Of a stretch of 64,000 nucleotides of DNA, positions 11,326 to 21,689 are shown piece after piece (position 1 is the stretch's first letter; every line of letters begins with the position of its first letter). The stretch is from positions 62,001-126,000 of the forward strand of contig JAEILZ010000004.1 of the NCBI GenBank assembly GCA_018873225.1. The letters run 5' to 3'. The notes beneath the pieces were generated by a model. It did no database searches, was not told where the DNA came from, and saw only the letters and a program-made list of their open reading frames with translations. This DNA comes from [Phialemoniopsis] sp. UDSM-2020. Taxonomy: Eukaryota > Ascomycota > Sordariomycetes > Thyridiales > Thyridiaceae. A program made the position numbers and the translations under genes.

Positions 11326-11804
11326 ATGCCCCACGGCATCATGCCTACGGAAGGCGAGTGATTTGGATGCATAGCCGTTCCGCACACTAGCCTGTAGATG
11401 TGTGTGTTTCGTACTTTTCCACTCGAGGGCCTGCTTGCGTCTTCAATCATGGCGGCAGCCTCGATCCTAGATATTGCGCTTTGACAGTTCAACTTGACCT
11501 GAACTAGTTTAGGCGGCGCTTCATACTACTTTGTATCAAAGTAGCTACTCTCGTATCACAACGACGATTATGCTTTGAAACATTGAATTTCTCCGCAAAT
11601 ACGTCGAGTCCGAGGCAATGCGAGGGCCTGTGGTTGTTAAATCCGATGACTTGACTAAGCTTCTTAGCAATAACCTAATCGCCGAACAGAGACTGACAAA
11701 TGCACACAGAAGCACTTATTAGCCTGATATGTTTGATCTGGTAGGTTGATCAAAGTATTTAACGGCTTCTGAAGACTCATCTGATCAGTGTGACTGTGCA
11801 TGGA
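11326..11804. other. intergenic region between MFS porter and enoyl reductase
   Basis: About 480 bp, no further gene seen. It contains the 3' end of the transporter unit and the promoter of the reductase starting at 11805 or 11835. Confidence 0.5.
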
Positions 11805-13011
11805 ATGACATGTATTTCTAAGGCTCTCTTGACGATGGCCAAACCCTCTAACCAAGCCATCGTGACTGTCGCCACTGATAGCTCACAGATCGTCGACGCC
11901 CCATACCCAACTCTTCCTACGAATGAGTACATGATAGTGAAGACTACTGCTGTTGCAATCAATCCGACAGACTGGAAACATGTCAAGTATGGAGCCGAAG
12001 TTGGGTGTGTTGGCTGTCGAGTAGGCTGCGACTACGCGGGTGTGGTAGAAGTCGTGGGAACAGGCGTCACCAAGCCATTCAAGAAGGGTGACAGAGTTTG
12101 TGGACCGGTGCATGGCTCGCAAGTTGGATCTATTCGCCCTACTACGGATATGTCCAACTGACAAGATACAAAGCAACCATCACCGGAAAGAGGACGGCTC
12201 CTTTGCCAACTTCATCATAGTGAAAGGCGATCTTCAGATCCCCACGCCAAGCAACCTTACAGACGAGGAGGCCGCAACACTAGGCATCGCTATCTCTACT
12301 GTGGTATGTTTTCACATGCTGGTCAAGTTAGACATCAGACGGACTAACCCCCTCCAGGGCCAAGGACTTTACCAAGCCCTCGGGCTGCCGCTCCCCAGCG
12401 GGCCAAGTACCGAGGGGAATGCCATCCTGATATATGGTGGATCGACCGCTATGGGTGTCACCGGTATTCAATTTGCCAAACTTTCTGGCTTTAACGTTGT
12501 GACGACGGCATCCCCACACAACCACGAGTACCTCAAATCCTTGGGGGCTGATTACGTCTATGACTACAAATCAGCCACGGCTATCGATGAGATCCGGGCA
12601 GCCACGCAGGGAAAGCTCCGTCTCGCGTGGGATTGCCAGTCGTCTGAAGAGAGCGCGGCCTTCTGTGCCAGATGCATGAGTGGTGATGGCGGTAAGCATG
12701 CCAACCTCTTGGAGGGCACAGGCCACGCTGCCCAGGCAGTCAGATCGAGAATTAGCACCACGTCAACTTCGTATTATGCTATCTTTGGTGAGCCCATGTG
12801 GTTCTATGGTCATCGAGATGCTCGTCCGAGGGATTTCGAGTTTGCCAAAGGTTTCTGGGAGATGAGTCAACAGCTCTTAGAGCAAGGCAAAATCATGCCG
12901 ATCAGAACGGCGGTCAATAGAGGTGGCAGTGGCCTTGGGGGTGTGTTGGTGGGTCTCAAGGAGTCCGAACAGGGCAGGGTTAGCGGCGAGAAACTCGTCT
13001 ATACAATGTAG
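11805..13011 (+). CDS. LovC/ToxD-like medium-chain enoyl reductase
   Basis: Three exons (11805-12122, 12166-12303, 12358-13011) give 369 residues; starting at the ATG 11835 instead gives 359, closer to the family. The GroES-like half contains INPTDWKH and CDYAGVVEVVG, and the Rossmann half contains the NADPH-binding block IYGGSTAMGVTGIQFAKLSG. There is no zinc-ligand set, as in quinone-reductase-like and trans-acting enoyl reductases. Relatives include LovC, which works with a polyketide synthase lacking its own reductase domain, and ToxD. No polyketide synthase is within this window, so it may reduce some other enone. The first intron is only 43 nt; the second (54 nt) is free of stops and would be read through by an ORF search. 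Confidence 0.82.
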
Positions 13012-13298
13012 TCAAGAAGAGCGAGGTTTAAAGACAATAGTAGTCAACAGACCGTGAATGCTATTTGGCTTGTTTTCTGACACTGCCGCCGAGACGAAGG
13101 CCCGAAGGTTGTGAGGTAGCAGGCTCCGGGTCATCGGCTGGCAGGGGCTGCGTCAGGGAAGTCTTATATATATGATTCCCCCACCCCCCTCATCTGGCTG
13201 CCTAATCAACCATCACATGTCACCTACGAAAGAAATATCGCACCTCGACCAGCCTCGAAATCAGCCGTGGAACGAGCCAAGGGAGCTACGTAGCGGAA

Positions 13299-13952
13299 AT
13301 GTCTGGATTAGAGCCGTTCGTTCAACCTGAAAAGTTCGTTCATCCTGCAAGCATACCTCCAAGCGATGGGAGGTGTTTGCTCTTGGGCCTCCCTCGAGAA
13401 TTGAGGGACTTGATATACCACGGCTTCCTGCCTTTGTACTTCTGTACGATTATCCGAGTTCTTGATGACGAACCCGCAAAGCCAAAGTGGCCAGCAACCC
13501 GTCTATCTCTAGCCTGCACGTGTCGTCAACTTTACTCCGAGTTTGCACCAATGTACTACTCAAGGGCGCTATTCAAGACGACTTGTGGAGATTGGAAGGC
13601 TGTTACTCCCTGGCTTAAAACGGTTCGACAATGGACCGGTACCGCGATCAAAGAGATGTATGTGCACCCCAAGCCAGAGCCGGGGAGTATGCCTAGGTCT
13701 TGGGACCTCCGGATCATAAGAAATGGACGGATACGGGGCGTTTCACGCGATCTTAAGTGGCACATTAGGGGACCGAGAAAGAAGCTACAATCAGCGCAGT
13801 GTTTACAAGACGACAAGCCAAGGCAAGTTCGAGCACCTGAAAGGAGCAACAGACTAGTCAAGGCGAATGGTATTTGGGTCCGTGGCAACAGCGACAACTA
13901 CGGACTAGGCAGACTGAGGCGGACCGAGAAGGGATGGAAGCGCTCTACATAG
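13299..13952 (+). CDS. 2EXR/F-box-like fungal protein of unknown function
   Basis: A single-exon gene of 217 residues. The motif LLGLPRELRDLIYHGFLP followed by a loop and then LACTCRQLYSEF is the widespread 2EXR/F-box-like fold of filamentous fungi, often expanded to hundreds of copies. The C-terminal third is basic and lower in complexity. A role in substrate recognition for ubiquitination is often proposed for this family but is not shown. It stands alone between the reductase and the C2H2 regulator. Confidence 0.6.
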   Translation: MSGLEPFVQPEKFVHPASIPPSDGRCLLLGLPRELRDLIYHGFLPLYFCTIIRVLDDEPAKPKWPATRLSLACTCRQLYSEFAPMYYSRALFKTTCGDWKAVTPWLKTVRQWTGTAIKEMYVHPKPEPGSMPRSWDLRIIRNGRIRGVSRDLKWHIRGPRKKLQSAQCLQDDKPRQVRAPERSNRLVKANGIWVRGNSDNYGLGRLRRTEKGWKRST

Positions 13953-14498
13953 CTCGTATAGACCATTAGAAGAGCCTGTATGGAAATACATGTATTTTGA
14001 GCAGTATTTCCGTTTGAGTTGCTTATTGAAGCCGTTCCTTTGTGGTTCCTGTCGTCATCTCAGACCTGTCGAGAGCATCCAGAACGGGAATAGCGGTGAA
14101 TAATTATGCGGGACGTCGGGATGGCCGATCTCCGATCGCTTGGCCATCGTCTCGGGGCTCAATCAAATTTGACCTGAGCGCTCCAGCTGTTCCAACTACT
14201 GGGAGGGGGCTGGAATGCTCCCTGGACCGGAGCTGAGCTAGGTAGGCTAGGTACCGGTACCACACTAAACAAACAGTGCTACATTCGCTACCAAGCCAAA
14301 GGCCAAGGCCGCCAGTGTTTCCAGAGAGGCACATGACTAGCCTCAAAACTATTCACTCACTCGACAAGACGCCGCCATATTGATCGATGAGATGACCTGA
14401 CCACGCCCTCATCACCTCTCCGTACTCCGACTTCATTCGCCTCCACTGGTCAGGAAGCGCGCCCATACAGCCACCCTCGCGGGGCTTTGGAAGAATCC
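13953..14498. promoter_or_regulatory. upstream region of the C2H2 regulator
   Basis: About 545 bp. It contains the 12-bp perfect palindrome GGTACCGGTACC at 14250-14261, some 240 bp before the ATG. Palindromes of this size are expected by chance several times in a window this long, so function is only possible. Confidence 0.4.
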
Positions 14499-17134
14499 AT
14501 GAACAATCCCTCGTCCAACGGGAGGTCTTCGAGCCGGCATTATTGCGACCATCCCGACTGTGGGAAGAGCTTCCGGAGGGCTGAGCACTTGACGCGACAC
14601 AAGCTGAACCGTACGCGCGCGCACGCACTGGCTGGTCCCAAAGACCCAATTCGATACGATTGGCTGACTGACGCATCCAGATACCAACGCGACGATCCAA
14701 TGTCCGGAGTGCGAACGCCTCTTCTATCGCAGAGACCTCTTGCAGAGACACCTGACCTTGAAGCACGGTAAAGGTCCCAGGGCCAGTCGTGGGGCCGACC
14801 GCGATGCCGTGCCCCCGATGGACGGCTCTTCACCGGCCCCGCACGAGAGACACCCGTCTCACAGTGCCCTTCCGCCTCGTCATGTCTATCATAGGCCCGA
14901 GGACGTGTCTCACTTCCCAGCTGGTCCGATGCCAATCGCGGACTCCGTGAATGGCGCCGCCGCTGTCGACGATGTGGTGCCCCTGCCCATCTCGGGTGAC
15001 CTCTTTGCGTTTCCCTCCCCAAGCGTCGATCTCGCTCCTGACTGGGGCTGGCTTCACCAGTATCCCCTGCCCGTTCTCCCCGTACACACCGATCCTACGG
15101 GGCCGTTAGCAGCCCCGAATGAGATACCCGGCTTCGTGAGTCTGACACGCAGATCAGCCTGGTAAGACGGTTGATCGTGCTGACCTGTTTTGATACAGCC
15201 GACCCTGAACGACGACTGGATGAACCCCAGTCCGACCCAGGACTTGTATATCAGCCAAGAGATCTACGACTTTCTAACCACGCTCGAACCAGTCAGTATC
15301 CTTCCTCTGATTAAAATGCGCGTTGCTATACACAAATGGTTGAGCTCACACCACAACATCACAGGTTGCAAAGGCGAATCATCCTTTCGCTACGCAAGAT
15401 GTCCACACAATACTCAACAGTGCGTTTCTGTTCGTGATGGAGTCACTGCCTATCTTCCATCAACCGACATTCAGCCTCGATCTAATCCCAAAGGAGCTTT
15501 GTGCCACCATCTTTTGCATTGGACTTCTCACTTCCCCGGACCCAGCTCTATGGCAACTGGGCTGCTCTTTACTCGGTCATATGCGATCACAGCTACTTGA
15601 GGTACCTTTCCCACACCATGTTCACTGGGTAACACCCGCCTGACAGGAGAGCAATAGCATGTCGACAAGAATACTATATACTTGTCGGATCTGCCAATAC
15701 TACAGGCAATGTACCTGAACAACCAATTCTCTCTCGTCTGTCATCATACCTAACTGATACCCGGCAGGCTTCTTGTCGAGTTATCCGGCATGTATCTCGC
15801 TGATCGTGCGTCCATGGAATTGAGCGACATATTCCATGGCACGCTTGTCACCTTGGCTCGCCGGCTTGGTCTTTTTGAATTGACATATAGCACTGCACGT
15901 GCGGACGCTGCGTCTGTCGACAAAAGCGAGTGGCAAAAGCGTATCGATCACGAGAGCGCAAAGAGGTGAGCTTTGCTGTCAACTTGTCGAATCACTGCCA
16001 TGTCCTGACTTCTGCAGACTGGCGTACTTTGTCTTTGTTCTCGATGTAGAGCATGCATTGTTCTTTGGGCATGAGCGTAGCATGTGAGTTTCCTCTACCT
16101 GTCTTTCTCTGCATTGCTGTTATGGCTACTGACCAAACGAAAGTCTCTCAATATACGCCATGAAACTCGAGCTGCCATCCGAGGAAGGAGACTGGCAAGT
16201 TCCAAGCCACGGCGCCTATATCAAACAAGACGGCACAACCTATCGGGCCAAGTACCACCTTGTGTGCCACAACCTTTTATCGAACCCCGAGCCTGCATCT
16301 ATACCGCCAAACCTCACTCAATTCTCCAACCTTCTCATCCTTCTTGGCCTCGCTTCAGTTGTACTAGACCTTCTCCAACGTCGCCAAGACCCGTTCTTTG
16401 ATACCAAACATGCCTTGGCCCGCTTAGGAGCCGTGCTGCCGGCCATACACGGGCGTCTGATGGCGGGACCGGAGGGCATGATGAAGATCCACGGAAGAAC
16501 AGTATATCACTTTACGGCGATCGCGCTGTTCACCCCGCTAGAAGACCTCGAGCGAGCCGCGAACGATGGATTTTCACGGACGGGCCGTACCCCGAAGCAA
16601 CACGCTAGGGCTGCCATCATCCGCTTGTTGACGAAACACAAAGTAGGGCCGGAGCCCGCTCGCCACGCTGTGCATCTCTTGCGGCTTTTTCTGACGCCGG
16701 TATCGGGCGCCGAGATCACTGCCGGCCAAGCTCCTGGCACCTTCGTTGCTGGCGCCCCTGCGTTCTCTGCTACGTACTCACGTTACGAGCCGTCGGCGCT
16801 GTATTTTGGCGCGCTCACTCTTTGGGCTTATATCATCAGCCGGGTCAGCGATCTTGACGACATGGACAGCCCCATGGATGACCGCTCTTACATATCAGAA
16901 GGCAACCTACAATCTCCGCAGACAGGGAGCACAGCGTCTGTGACGCAGACTCCCATCGCAACAATATTGCACGGCATGGAAGCAGCTATCAACAGTGGCA
17001 ATAACCAGGCATGTAGAAGCCACTGGCGGACCATCGTCCAGCACGTGTCAACTATCCTGGCGATGAGGCGGAATAGCAATGCACAGGAGTACAGCCAGGT
17101 CCTAGGGTCACTGAGCGACAATCTTAGTGTCTAA
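14499..17134 (+). CDS. C2H2 zinc-finger transcription factor with fungal-specific domain
   Basis: Eight exons (14499-14610, 14681-15135, 15199-15291, 15365-15601, 15658-15710, 15768-15965, 16018-16083, 16144-17134) give about 734 residues. Two tandem C2H2 fingers occupy residues 12-65 (YCDHPDCGKSFRRAEHLTRH, then CPECERLFYRRDLLQRH), split by the first intron. A proline-rich linker follows, then a fungal-specific transcription factor region of the PF04082 kind (MESLPIFHQPTF, LQAMLLVELSGMYLADRA, ARRLGLFE). It should act in the nucleus as a pathway-specific regulator. The fifth exon is only 53 nt; its CAATAG acceptor is the one that keeps the frame, while a nearer CAG leads to a stop. The target genes are unknown; neighbours are a reductase and an aldo-keto reductase. 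Confidence 0.85.
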
Positions 17135-17329
17135 AGAGACGACGAATAAACACGTTCACAAATCATGGTTGAATCTTTCACTTGATCAAGTAAGAACGAC
17201 ATGTTTCTGTCTAATGTTTATGCCCGATGAAAACCTGTTCGCCACAATGCCTCCTTCGCACTCACTCGTCGTGCTGTCGATCACCTTGTTTAGTACCGAA
17301 TCCGAGCTACTACTGGACAAAGGGGCTGT

Positions 17330-18729
17330 TCAACTTACAAATACGGTCACCCCCCAAGGCGGGTTGCAGTAGCGGTGGCCCTTGTCGAGGCTAGCCACAG
17401 ACTTCATCTCGTCCGGTGATAGGGTGATGTTGGCAGCCTCGAGATTGCTCTTGATTCGCGATTCCCTGACGGACTATGCCCAGATAGTTCACTTATCAGC
17501 GCCTGCCCCTATCAAAGTAACGTTGTCTGCAACACGACTGATTGTTGCAATCGGCCCGCACATACCTTGGGTATCACACTGTGACCGGCCTGCAGACCCC
17601 AGGCCAGCATCACTGCGCCCGTGTCGCACGAGTGCTTCTTGGCGATGTCTACGAGGCGAGACTCGTTCAGGAGGTCCTGGCTGCCATTTCCGATCCTTTT
17701 CCGTGCATTGATTAGCCAATGCGCTCTCCCAGGCACTTGTGCGGCACAAGCTGTCAAATTTTAAGGACAAGACTCACGGCGAGTAGGCGGTTATGTGGAT
17801 GCCCTTGGCATCGCAGTACTCCTTGAGCTTGGGCTGCTGGAGGTAAGGGTGGAGCTCGACCTGGTTGACGGCGGGGACGACGGTGCATTCGGCGCGCAGT
17901 ACCTCCAGGTTGTGCGCGTCAAAGTTGGCGACGCCAATGGCTCGGACCTTGCCAGAGTCCTTGAGCGCCTCCATGTCGCGCCACGTCGCGGCGAAATGCC
18001 GGTCGCGCTGGAGGTCTCGCGTGCCGTCTTCGAGCAAGGGGAACAGGGGCGGGTTTCCGGCTGGGTTCATGGCAACGGGCCTGACACAGAGTATTTGTTA
18101 GCGGTGCCACGGAAATAGCGGCGGATAATCTAGCATGTTCATGACAGCGCTGCTTGTTCGTGCTCCACAAGGCGGAAAATCGAACCAGCAGCGGTTTGAT
18201 CTGGTGAAGCTGAACTACAATCACACTTACCAGTGCATCAGCCACAAGTCGAGGTAGTCTACGCCGAGCCTCTGGAGCGACAGGTCTAGATTCTCGGCAA
18301 CCTTGGTATGGTAAGTGCTCCATCTGTCGTGGAGCCAGAGTTAGTTCCCCGATTTGATCTTCGGCATGGTGCCAAGATGTCAACATACAGCTTTGTCGTC
18401 AAGAATATCTCGCCTCGAGGAACACCGCTGTCTTTGATGGCACGTCCGACATCGCCCTCGTTTCCGTAGTTCTGATAAAGAGAAGATGCAAGTCAGCAAA
18501 AAAGCTTTGTCCATAGGGCGCGAACCAGGGGCTTCTGCGCACGTCTAGGTGCACGAAAGAGTACACTTACAAACGCAGTGTCGATGTGTCTGTAGCCAGC
18601 CTTCAGAGCAGCGACCACTGAGTTGTATGCATCCTGTGGCTCCGACTTCCACGTGCCAAACCCTATGGCCGGGATCTCGGTGCCACTGTTGAGCTTGAAC
18701 GTGCGCTTGCTTCCCTGTCCGGAGGCCAT
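17330..18729 (-). CDS. aldo-keto reductase (AKR3-like, glycerol/aldehyde reductase type)
   Basis: Six minus-strand exons (18729-18571, 18471-18389, 18323-18231, 18080-17778, 17695-17566, 17473-17330) give 303 residues, the usual length of a monomeric (beta/alpha)8 reductase. The catalytic tetrad is complete: Asp50 in HIDTA, Tyr55 in NYGNE, Lys80 in TTKLW and His111 in LMHWP. NADPH-binding residues lie in [14 protein letters not shown] near the C-terminus. It should reduce aldehydes or ketones to alcohols in the cytosol; similarity is to yeast Gcy1-like and filamentous glycerol dehydrogenases. A consensus GTAAGT donor overlaps the last codons before the TGA, so a further small exon cannot be excluded. 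Confidence 0.88.
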
Positions 18730-19493
18730 ATTGCTGTCGATTTTCAATGATTTTCTGAAGGAAGTTGATCGCTGCAAATCAATGAACTGCGAGAAATCAA
18801 ACTTATCTTCTTGCATTCAAAGCTTTTAGCAGAAGAAGCTGCTGCGATCACAGGGTCGAGCTGTGTCACTGCAGGCTATGAATGACCGCATGAAATCCCA
18901 TTGTGGGATGGTCCAACCGCCAGGTTAGTTTCAGTGCGGGATAGCATGTTTGGAAACTTTGGTAGGACAGGGCCGTCCACTGGCTGGCCATGACCGGCCG
19001 CTGATGGTGAGGGGCAAGAAACACAGGTGCGGGGGAGGCTCATCATGGCCACTGGATTCTTCGTGGGATGGCTGCAGCAAGGATTTCGAAAGACTAAGAC
19101 AGGCCATTGACCTGCACTTTGTTGGGGACGTACACGCGATCATCGAAGTGGGTTGTGTGCTGTGTGTGATGCGGGATGAGAGACTAACGCCAGGCTTGCC
19201 TCCACGCAGCTCCAAATCGGAAATACACCATGGGAGCTCTAAGACACCCCCGCTTTGGCGCGCTGTAACGGATTTGGGAGATGCGTTAGGCCGTTTTCAC
19301 AGCTTGGTCGCCGGACTCAGGTCCGTCTGGCGGGCTGGGCGTGCCCCGACATCAAGGGTCCGGTCTCCGACTTCTACACTCTTTGTTTTGCTATTAAGCA
19401 GTGCATGTCCATCTTTCTCTTAGCAACTGGGTATTGGGACTCATCATAGCCGATAGCAGTTTGGCCTTGGGATCCTCTTGAAGCATCTTCACC
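18730..19493. promoter_or_regulatory. divergent region with TGCGGGAT elements
   Basis: 764 bp between the aldo-keto reductase and FAD oxidoreductase starts. It holds TGCGGGATG at 19170-19178, TGCGGGAT at 18935-18942 and an inverted pair ATCCCA-ttg-TGGGAT at 18895-18909. The same 9-mer recurs in the next two intergenic regions downstream (23.6 and 27.9 kb). Confidence 0.55.
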
Positions 19494-21257
19494 ATGACTG
19501 CCGATGCATATCCCGATCTAGTCATCCTTCAGGCCACGCCTGGAGGTATCACTGCAGCCATCGAGGCAGCCCGTCTCGGAAAGACGAGTCTTATTCTCGA
19601 GCGTACAGCCTTCATCGGAGGTCTCCCAGCGAATGGTCTCGGCGCCACCGACATTGCCACGCGCGGTGCTACGGGCGGCCTGTTCCTTGAGTTCGTGCGA
19701 AGAATCAAGGCTCATTACGTCGCGAACTATGGCGCAGATTCAATTCAAGCTACGGACTGCTCCGATGGGTATCGTTTCGAGCCCCGGGTCGCTGAGAAGA
19801 TCTTCCACGACTGGCTTGCCGAGTACCCTCAGATCAAAGTCGTGACCCGACGACAGTTCGACTTTGAGCCCGAGAACATCGAATGGCAGGGAGACAAGAT
19901 CTCGGCGATCCTTGTGACCAACCTGGAGACGAATCAAGTAGAGACAGTTCGTGGCCGCTTCTTTTTGGACGCCTCATACGAGGGCGATCTGATCGCCGCT
20001 GCTGGAGTGCCTTTCTTTGTTGGGCGGGAAGGTGTGGAAGAGCACAACGAGATCGGTGCCGGAAGACTCTACAAGCTGTGGAACGGCCCCGAGTGCGCTG
20101 GAACTAGTCATGCTGGTGACAATGCGGTGCAGGCTTTCAACTACAGGCTTTGTGTCACTGATGACCCCAACAACCGAGCTCCGATCAAGCGGCCAGAGAA
20201 CTACAACCGGGCAGAGTTCGTTTCCCTGATTCACGATGTCCGGTCTGGGCTACACACAGGCATTGACGTTCTTGAGATCTCCGAGGAAATGGTTGCCGAG
20301 AACCTGAGGCGAGCCGACCGTAACGAGCTGCCCATTCCTCACAAGGTGGACGGTATCCGACGTCTTCTCAGCAACTGCAAACTGCCCAACGCCAAGTGGG
20401 ATGGCAACAACCAGCACTTTGCATTCATATCGACCGACCTGCCCGAGGAGAACTGGCCCTACCCGACATCGAGCTGGGCCTGGAGAGATGCCTTCGCCAA
20501 GCGTCTGCGCGAATACACCGAGGGCCTGCTTTACTTTGCACAGACTGATGCGGAGCTGCCTCAATGGTTTCGCGATGCCTGCAGTCAATGGGGCTGGGCG
20601 GCCGACGAATATGTCGAGAACGGGCACTTCCCACGGCAGGTCTACGTTCGCGAGGGTCGCAGGATGAAGGGCAAGTACATCTTCACGGCCAACGACATGC
20701 ACGTCCTGGTACCCAGGCATCCGGACGGCGTAGTCTTGCCTGACGGCACGACCCAGGGTCGCGTCGACGACAATGCCAAGACGAGACGGCCGTCTGTGCA
20801 GAAGGACAGCATCACGGCCAGTCACTACGCCCTCGACTCTCACGCGGTGCGCAAGCGCGAGCCTGGCCGGGTTCATCTCGACGGCTTCTTCAGCTACCGT
20901 TGCACACCTTATCCCGTGCCGTACGGTGTCATGGTCCCGGACGCGCCGGTCACTAATCTCCTTGCGCCCGTGCCTGTCTCGGCTACTCATATCGGTTTCT
21001 CTACGCTACGTATGGAACCATGCTGGATGGCACTTGGCCAAGCGGCCGGTGTGGGGGCCTGCCTCGCGCTAGACGCTGGTGTTGCTGCTGACCAGGTTCC
21101 CATTGAGAAGCTACAGCGGAGGCTCTTGGACGAGGGAGCGGTACTGGCATACGACCCAAAGTTGTGGGCGTCGGATGTTGATGATGAGGCTAGAAAGTCG
21201 ATGCAATTGGAGGCGCTACGGGCTGCGAGGTCAAATGCCGTCAATGGCCATCAATAG
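19494..21257 (+). CDS. FAD-dependent oxidoreductase (FAD_oxidored, PF12831-type)
   Basis: An intronless gene of 587 residues. The N-terminal dinucleotide-binding region is ATPGGITAAIEAARLGKTSL followed by ILERTAFIGGLPANGLG, which is the variant Rossmann start of the PF12831 family (TPxGI in place of the usual GxGxxG). A second FAD contact is RFFLDASYEGDLIAAAG, and the C-terminal segment HIGFSTLRMEPCWMALGQAA is also typical. There is no signal peptide. Family members are often found beside carbohydrate-active enzymes, and here a glycosidase, a mannosidase and a sugar carrier follow. The exact substrate is unknown; oxidation of a sugar or sugar acid is an inference from context. Confidence 0.85.
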   Translation: MTADAYPDLVILQATPGGITAAIEAARLGKTSLILERTAFIGGLPANGLGATDIATRGATGGLFLEFVRRIKAHYVANYGADSIQATDCSDGYRFEPRVAEKIFHDWLAEYPQIKVVTRRQFDFEPENIEWQGDKISAILVTNLETNQVETVRGRFFLDASYEGDLIAAAGVPFFVGREGVEEHNEIGAGRLYKLWNGPECAGTSHAGDNAVQAFNYRLCVTDDPNNRAPIKRPENYNRAEFVSLIHDVRSGLHTGIDVLEISEEMVAENLRRADRNELPIPHKVDGIRRLLSNCKLPNAKWDGNNQHFAFISTDLPEENWPYPTSSWAWRDAFAKRLREYTEGLLYFAQTDAELPQWFRDACSQWGWAADEYVENGHFPRQVYVREGRRMKGKYIFTANDMHVLVPRHPDGVVLPDGTTQGRVDDNAKTRRPSVQKDSITASHYALDSHAVRKREPGRVHLDGFFSYRCTPYPVPYGVMVPDAPVTNLLAPVPVSATHIGFSTLRMEPCWMALGQAAGVGACLALDAGVAADQVPIEKLQRRLLDEGAVLAYDPKLWASDVDDEARKSMQLEALRAARSNAVNGHQ

Positions 21258-21689
21258 CTAATTTTCCCCTAGAAACATAGATATCAAGATACCTTTTTCC
21301 GACACTACCTGATTCTTTTTTTTAGTTAGCATCAAGTAAAGCCAAGGAAAGCCAAGCAGTTCTAGGGCTGCTGGACCCACGAATGGGAAAAGTGGATGCG
21401 GCTTGGAGCAGGGATCGGGGAGTCTCGCATTTAATAACACCAATGAACAGGTCTAGATTCCCAGAGTGGATGAGGCACCACAATGTACCGGTACTTGATG
21501 TACATCACCTGTTATTCATGCTACCCTGTTCAAAACCATGGTATGATTGGGCTGGGATGGATTCTATTCAAACCATCTACCTAGATAGGTCTACATCTCA
21601 TGGGAAGGATGTTGACAAGAAGCGAAAGTGCAGCCATGAGGCCAAGCCTCCTCAGCAGATATACCCAGACTTGTTTCACGACAGCCACG
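21258..21689. other. convergent intergenic region
   Basis: 432 bp between the ends of the FAD oxidoreductase and the GH28-like gene. I see nothing beyond presumed 3' untranslated ends. Confidence 0.5.

Noticed and set aside
14250..14261. GGTACCGGTACC palindrome as an operator
   Set aside because: A 12-bp perfect palindrome is expected many times in 64 kb and this one is single, so there is no support for function.
15602..15767. Apparent frameshift in the C2H2 regulator
   Set aside because: Using the CAATAG acceptor at 15657 and the GTACCT donor at 15711 gives a 53-nt exon that restores phase on both sides.
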